Assembly (NCBI RefSeq): GCF_019219825.1
Contig: NZ_JAHUXH010000007.1
Coordinates: forward strand, 248,001 to 312,000
Length of the DNA: 64,000 nucleotides
Direction: 5' to 3'
Source of the DNA: Streptomyces sp. TRM70350
GTDB taxonomy: Bacteria; Actinomycetota; Actinomycetes; Streptomycetales; Streptomycetaceae
Made by a program: the position numbers and the translations under genes. A model generated the notes under the pieces. It did not search any database. It saw only the letters and a program-made list of their open reading frames with translations, and was not told where the DNA came from. Numbering within the stretch: position 1 is the stretch's first letter; every line of letters begins with the position of its first letter. This document shows positions 61,147 through 64,000 of the stretch, one piece after another.

Positions 61147-62952
61147 TCAGCGCACGACCGTGATCCGGTCCGCCTTCGGCGGCGCGATCGGGTTCGTGGC
61201 CGACGAGTTCGCCGTCAGGTACTTCTCCAGCGCCGCCAGGTCGTCCCCGCCGACGAGGTCGTTCGTGCCCTGACCCAGCGTCGGGAAGCCGTCGCCGCCG
61301 CCCGCGAGGAAGCTGTTGGTCACGACGCGGTACACCGCCGACGGGTCGATCGGCGCGCCGTTCAGCCTCACCGAGTCCGCGAGCACCCGGTCCGCGCCCG
61401 TCTTCGTCAGGTCCAGGGTGTACGTCAGTCCGGCGGACGGCTGAAGCACCTTCGGCGCGGCCGCGTTGGCGCCGCTCACCTGCTCCTTGAGGACCTGGAT
61501 CAGCTGGGCCCCGGTGAAGTCCTGCAGGTTGACCGTGTTGGCGAACGGCTGGACCGTGAAGCCCTCCGCGTACGTCACCACACCGTCGCCCTCACCGGCC
61601 TTGGCCGCGTAGGTGAGCGGAGCCCGGATGCCGCCCGGGTTCATCAGCGCCAGATCCGTCTCCGGGTCCAGTTCCTTGCCGTACGCGAGCTGCGCGTCGG
61701 CGATCAGGTCACCGAGGGGGGACTCCGTGCCGGTGTTGGTGATGTCGGCGGAGATGTGGCCGATGGCGCGGTTGCCGATGGGGGCGGCGAGGGTGTTCCA
61801 CTTGCTGATCAGCTCGGTCATGTCCGGCGCCTTGGGGACGTCCCGGGTGACCACGTGGTTCGCCGACTTCACGGCCGTACGGGCGATGTCACCCGTCCAC
61901 CGGTCGTACGTCAGGGTGGTGTCGGTGTAGAGGCGGCCGAAGGAGGCCGCGGAGGTGACCATACGGGGCTTGCCCGACGGGTCGTTGACGGTGCACACGT
62001 ACGCCGCGTGGGTGTGGCCGGTGACCAGCGCGTCGACCTGCGGGGTGACGTTCTTGGCGATGTCGACGATCGGGCCGGAGATGCCGTCGCCCGCGCCCGG
62101 CGAGTCACAGTCGTAGTTGTACGCCGAGGAGGCCGGGAAGCCGCCCTCGTGGACCAGGGCGACGATCGACTTCACGCCCTGCCGCTGGAGGACCTTGGCG
62201 TACTTGTTGATCGTCTCGACCTCGTCCTTGAACACCAGGCCCTTCACGCCCTCGGCGGAGACGATGTCGGGGGTGCCCTCCAGGGTCACGCCGATGAAGC
62301 CGACCTTGACGCCGTGCTTCTTCCACACCCAGTAGGGCTTGAGGATGGGCCTCTTGGTCTTCTCGTCGAGGACGTTGGCGGCGAGGTAGGGGAAGTCGGC
62401 GCCCTTGAACTTCTTGTCGGTGTAGCAGCCGTCGGTGGGGTGGCAGCCGCCGTACTGAAGCCGGGCCAGTTCCCTGGCGCCCTCGTCGAACTCGTGGTTG
62501 CCGACCGCCGTGACATCGAGGTCGAGCTTGTTCAGCGCCTCGATGGTGGGCTCGTCGTGGAACAGGCCCGAGATCAGCGGGGAGGCGCCGACCATGTCGC
62601 CGCCGGCCGCGGTGATCGAGTACTTGTTGCCCTTGCGCGCCTCACGCAGGTGCGTGGCCAGGTACTCGACGCCGCCCGCGTCGATCGTCTCGGACGTGCC
62701 GTCCTCGTGCACGTGCGTGACCCGGCCGGAGGAACCGGTCGGGGGCTCCAGGTTGCCGTGCAGGTCGTTGAAGGACAGCAACTGCACGTCCTGGTAGCGG
62801 CTCGGCCGGTGGCCACCGCGGTGGTCGTCGGCGCTCGCGGTCGACGGCAGCGCGGCCGCCAGCGCGCCGACGGTGGTGAGTCCGGCGGCTGCGGCGAGCA
62901 GCCGGGTGGTACGGCGTCTGCGGTGCGGGTGCGGCTGCGAAGTGGCCGGCAT
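61147..62952 (-). CDS. Secreted bifunctional metallophosphatase/5'-nucleotidase (UshA-like)
   Basis: A 601-residue exported enzyme that dephosphorylates nucleotides outside the cell. The signal peptide has an Arg-rich start (HRRRRTTR) and cleaves near TASA-DD. Metal-binding motifs are FNDLHGNL (about 61), GGDMVGASPL, GNHEFDEG and TGHTHAAYV; the C-terminal 5'-nucleotidase domain shows PLGDLIADAQL, NPGGIRAPL and GGDGFPTL. ATG at 62952. Possibly phosphate-regulated, but no PHO box was found. Confidence 0.92.
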   Translation of the reverse strand: MPATSQPHPHRRRRTTRLLAAAAGLTTVGALAAALPSTASADDHRGGHRPSRYQDVQLLSFNDLHGNLEPPTGSSGRVTHVHEDGTSETIDAGGVEYLATHLREARKGNKYSITAAGGDMVGASPLISGLFHDEPTIEALNKLDLDVTAVGNHEFDEGARELARLQYGGCHPTDGCYTDKKFKGADFPYLAANVLDEKTKRPILKPYWVWKKHGVKVGFIGVTLEGTPDIVSAEGVKGLVFKDEVETINKYAKVLQRQGVKSIVALVHEGGFPASSAYNYDCDSPGAGDGISGPIVDIAKNVTPQVDALVTGHTHAAYVCTVNDPSGKPRMVTSAASFGRLYTDTTLTYDRWTGDIARTAVKSANHVVTRDVPKAPDMTELISKWNTLAAPIGNRAIGHISADITNTGTESPLGDLIADAQLAYGKELDPETDLALMNPGGIRAPLTYAAKAGEGDGVVTYAEGFTVQPFANTVNLQDFTGAQLIQVLKEQVSGANAAAPKVLQPSAGLTYTLDLTKTGADRVLADSVRLNGAPIDPSAVYRVVTNSFLAGGGDGFPTLGQGTNDLVGGDDLAALEKYLTANSSATNPIAPPKADRITVVR

Positions 62953-63141
62953 GTGCCCCCCTGGTGGGTCAGCTGAGGTTCATGGGACGTGGCTCTGTCC
63001 GGCCGCAGCCTAAGGTCAACGCGCGTAGCGCGACAGGGGGTTCCTGGTTACATCCTGGTATCCGCACGGGCTTTCGCACCGGTTTCCCCCCGCGCTCCCC
63101 GTACCGCCACTTTGCCGCCCCCGCCCCGTACCCTCATAGGC

Positions 63142-64000
63142 ATGACCAGCGACGACAGCGCACGGCCCGGCGGCCCCCTCTCCCGCTCCATCGAGACCTG
63201 CGCCGCGCTCACCCCGGAGCAGACCGAGGCCGTCCTCGACCTGCTCGCGACGGCCGCGCGGGGCGACGGCCAGCAGGCGGTGTCCGAGCAGGGCCGGCTC
63301 CAGATCCGCGGCGGCGCCCGTGAGGGCGTGGCCCATCTGCTGCTCACCGTCGCCGACCAACTCGTCGGCTACGCCCAGCTGGAGGACACCGACCCGGTGG
63401 AGGCGCCGGCCGCCGAACTGGTCGTCCACCCCGCGCACCGCGGCCACGGACACGGCCGCGCCCTCGGCTCCGCCCTGCTCGCCGCGTCCGGCAAGCGGCT
63501 GCGGGTGTGGGCCCACGGCGGCCACGCCGCCGCCCGGCACCTGGCCCAGGTGCTCGGCCTCACCCTGTTCCGCGAACTGCGCCAGATGCGGCGCCCGTTG
63601 GCCGGACTGGACCTGCCGGAACCGGCACTTCCGGAGGGCGTGACCGTGCGCACCTTCGTGCCGGGGCAGGACGACGCGGCCTGGCTCGCCGTCAACGCCG
63701 CCGCCTTCGCCCACCATCCCGAGCAGGGCTCGCTCACCCAGCGGGACCTCGACGACCGCAAGGCCGAGCCGTGGTTCGACCCGGAGGGCTTCTTCCTCGC
63801 CTTCCGCGGCGACGAACTCGTCGGCTTCCACTGGACGAAGGTGCACGCCGAGGAGCAGCTCGGCGAGGTGTACGTGCTCGGGGTCGCGCCGGGCGCGCAG
63901 GGGACCGGGCTCGGCAAGGCGCTCACCTCGATCGGCCTGCGGCATCTGGCGGCGCAGGCGCTGCCGACGGCGATGCTGTACGTCGACGCCGACAACAAGG
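63142..64000 (+). CDS. mshD: Mycothiol synthase (gene runs off the window)
   Basis: MshD acetylates Cys-GlcN-inositol, the last step of mycothiol synthesis. About 286 codons are visible: an N-terminal GNAT half with VVHPAHRGHGHGRALGSALLAA and a catalytic C-terminal half with AFAHHPEQGSLTQRDLDDR, GEVYVLGVAPGAQGTGLGKALT (cores HPAHRGHGHGRALG, GVAPGAQGTGLGKAL). ATG at 63142 appears leaderless, with TACCCT seven bases upstream. The final part of the second domain is missing. Confidence 0.94.
   Translation, partial: MTSDDSARPGGPLSRSIETCAALTPEQTEAVLDLLATAARGDGQQAVSEQGRLQIRGGAREGVAHLLLTVADQLVGYAQLEDTDPVEAPAAELVVHPAHRGHGHGRALGSALLAASGKRLRVWAHGGHAAARHLAQVLGLTLFRELRQMRRPLAGLDLPEPALPEGVTVRTFVPGQDDAAWLAVNAAAFAHHPEQGSLTQRDLDDRKAEPWFDPEGFFLAFRGDELVGFHWTKVHAEEQLGEVYVLGVAPGAQGTGLGKALTSIGLRHLAAQALPTAMLYVDADNK

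Overview
The window is a stretch of a Streptomyces chromosome. G+C is very high, third codon positions are strongly GC-biased, starts are often GTG, and many starts look leaderless (a TANNNT-like -10 box six or seven bases before ATG/GTG). Marker genes are typical of the genus: phoR/phoU, mshA, mshD, devA/devB, rsiG, nur, glnR and a helR-type helicase. From memory, not alignment, their order matches the conserved core of the S. coelicolor chromosome.

Layout. 0-3 kb: the end of a phosphate two-component system with phoU, a cysteine-rich mini-protein, a DUF4242 nickel-binding-type protein and phosphoglycerate mutase. 3-17 kb: two tandem Stealth-type sugar-phosphate transferases, an MFS exporter, a DUF2000/AraC pair, YbjN protein, mshA, a methyltransferase, an NlpC/P60 hydrolase, a receiver/PP2C phosphatase, an HBHA-like protein and an XRE regulator with a perfect operator palindrome. 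17.4-26.8 kb: an accessory, decaying zone. It holds relics of Tn7-like tnsA/tnsB genes, a lower-GC asparagine-synthetase-like gene preceded by a coupled 34-codon ORF, fragments of histidine phosphatase, transposase, HxlR and NarL genes, an IS200/IS605-like right end, and small stress-type enzymes (GNAT, VOC, DUF899, DinB). 27-33 kb: nitroreductase-hemerythrin fusion, helR-like ATPase, TetR regulator, double-domain APH kinase. 33-37.3 kb: the dev locus, with three paralogous GntR regulators and two divergent 62-residue membrane proteins. 37.5-47 kb: Eis-like acetyltransferase, rsiG, dtd, ygfZ, nur, nitrobindin-like protein, DsrE protein, a sulfur operon (sseA-sseC) behind a Cys-containing leader peptide, LmeA-type lipoprotein, a Q/P/Y-repeat membrane protein and MoaD. 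47-56 kb: hydrolase, glnR, LacI regulator, HtrA protease, a MITE-like inverted repeat, a two-component system and a secreted pectate lyase-pectinesterase fusion. 56-64 kb: DUF6177, a DUF6507-Imm49 fusion, a DUF397/XRE pair, Uma2 protein, secreted 5'-nucleotidase and mshD.

Functional themes are phosphate and nitrogen control (phoR/phoU, glnR), metal homeostasis (nur, DUF4242), mycothiol synthesis (mshA, mshD), developmental control (dev genes, rsiG), sulfur transfer with probable cysteine attenuation, and envelope maintenance. The most unusual material is the 17.4-23.15 kb segment. It is bounded by a 24-bp imperfect inverted repeat and looks like a collapsed TnsA/TnsB transposon carrying a stand-alone amide-bond-forming enzyme. 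No tRNA, rRNA or CRISPR array was recognised. Family names come from recalled motifs, since no search was run.
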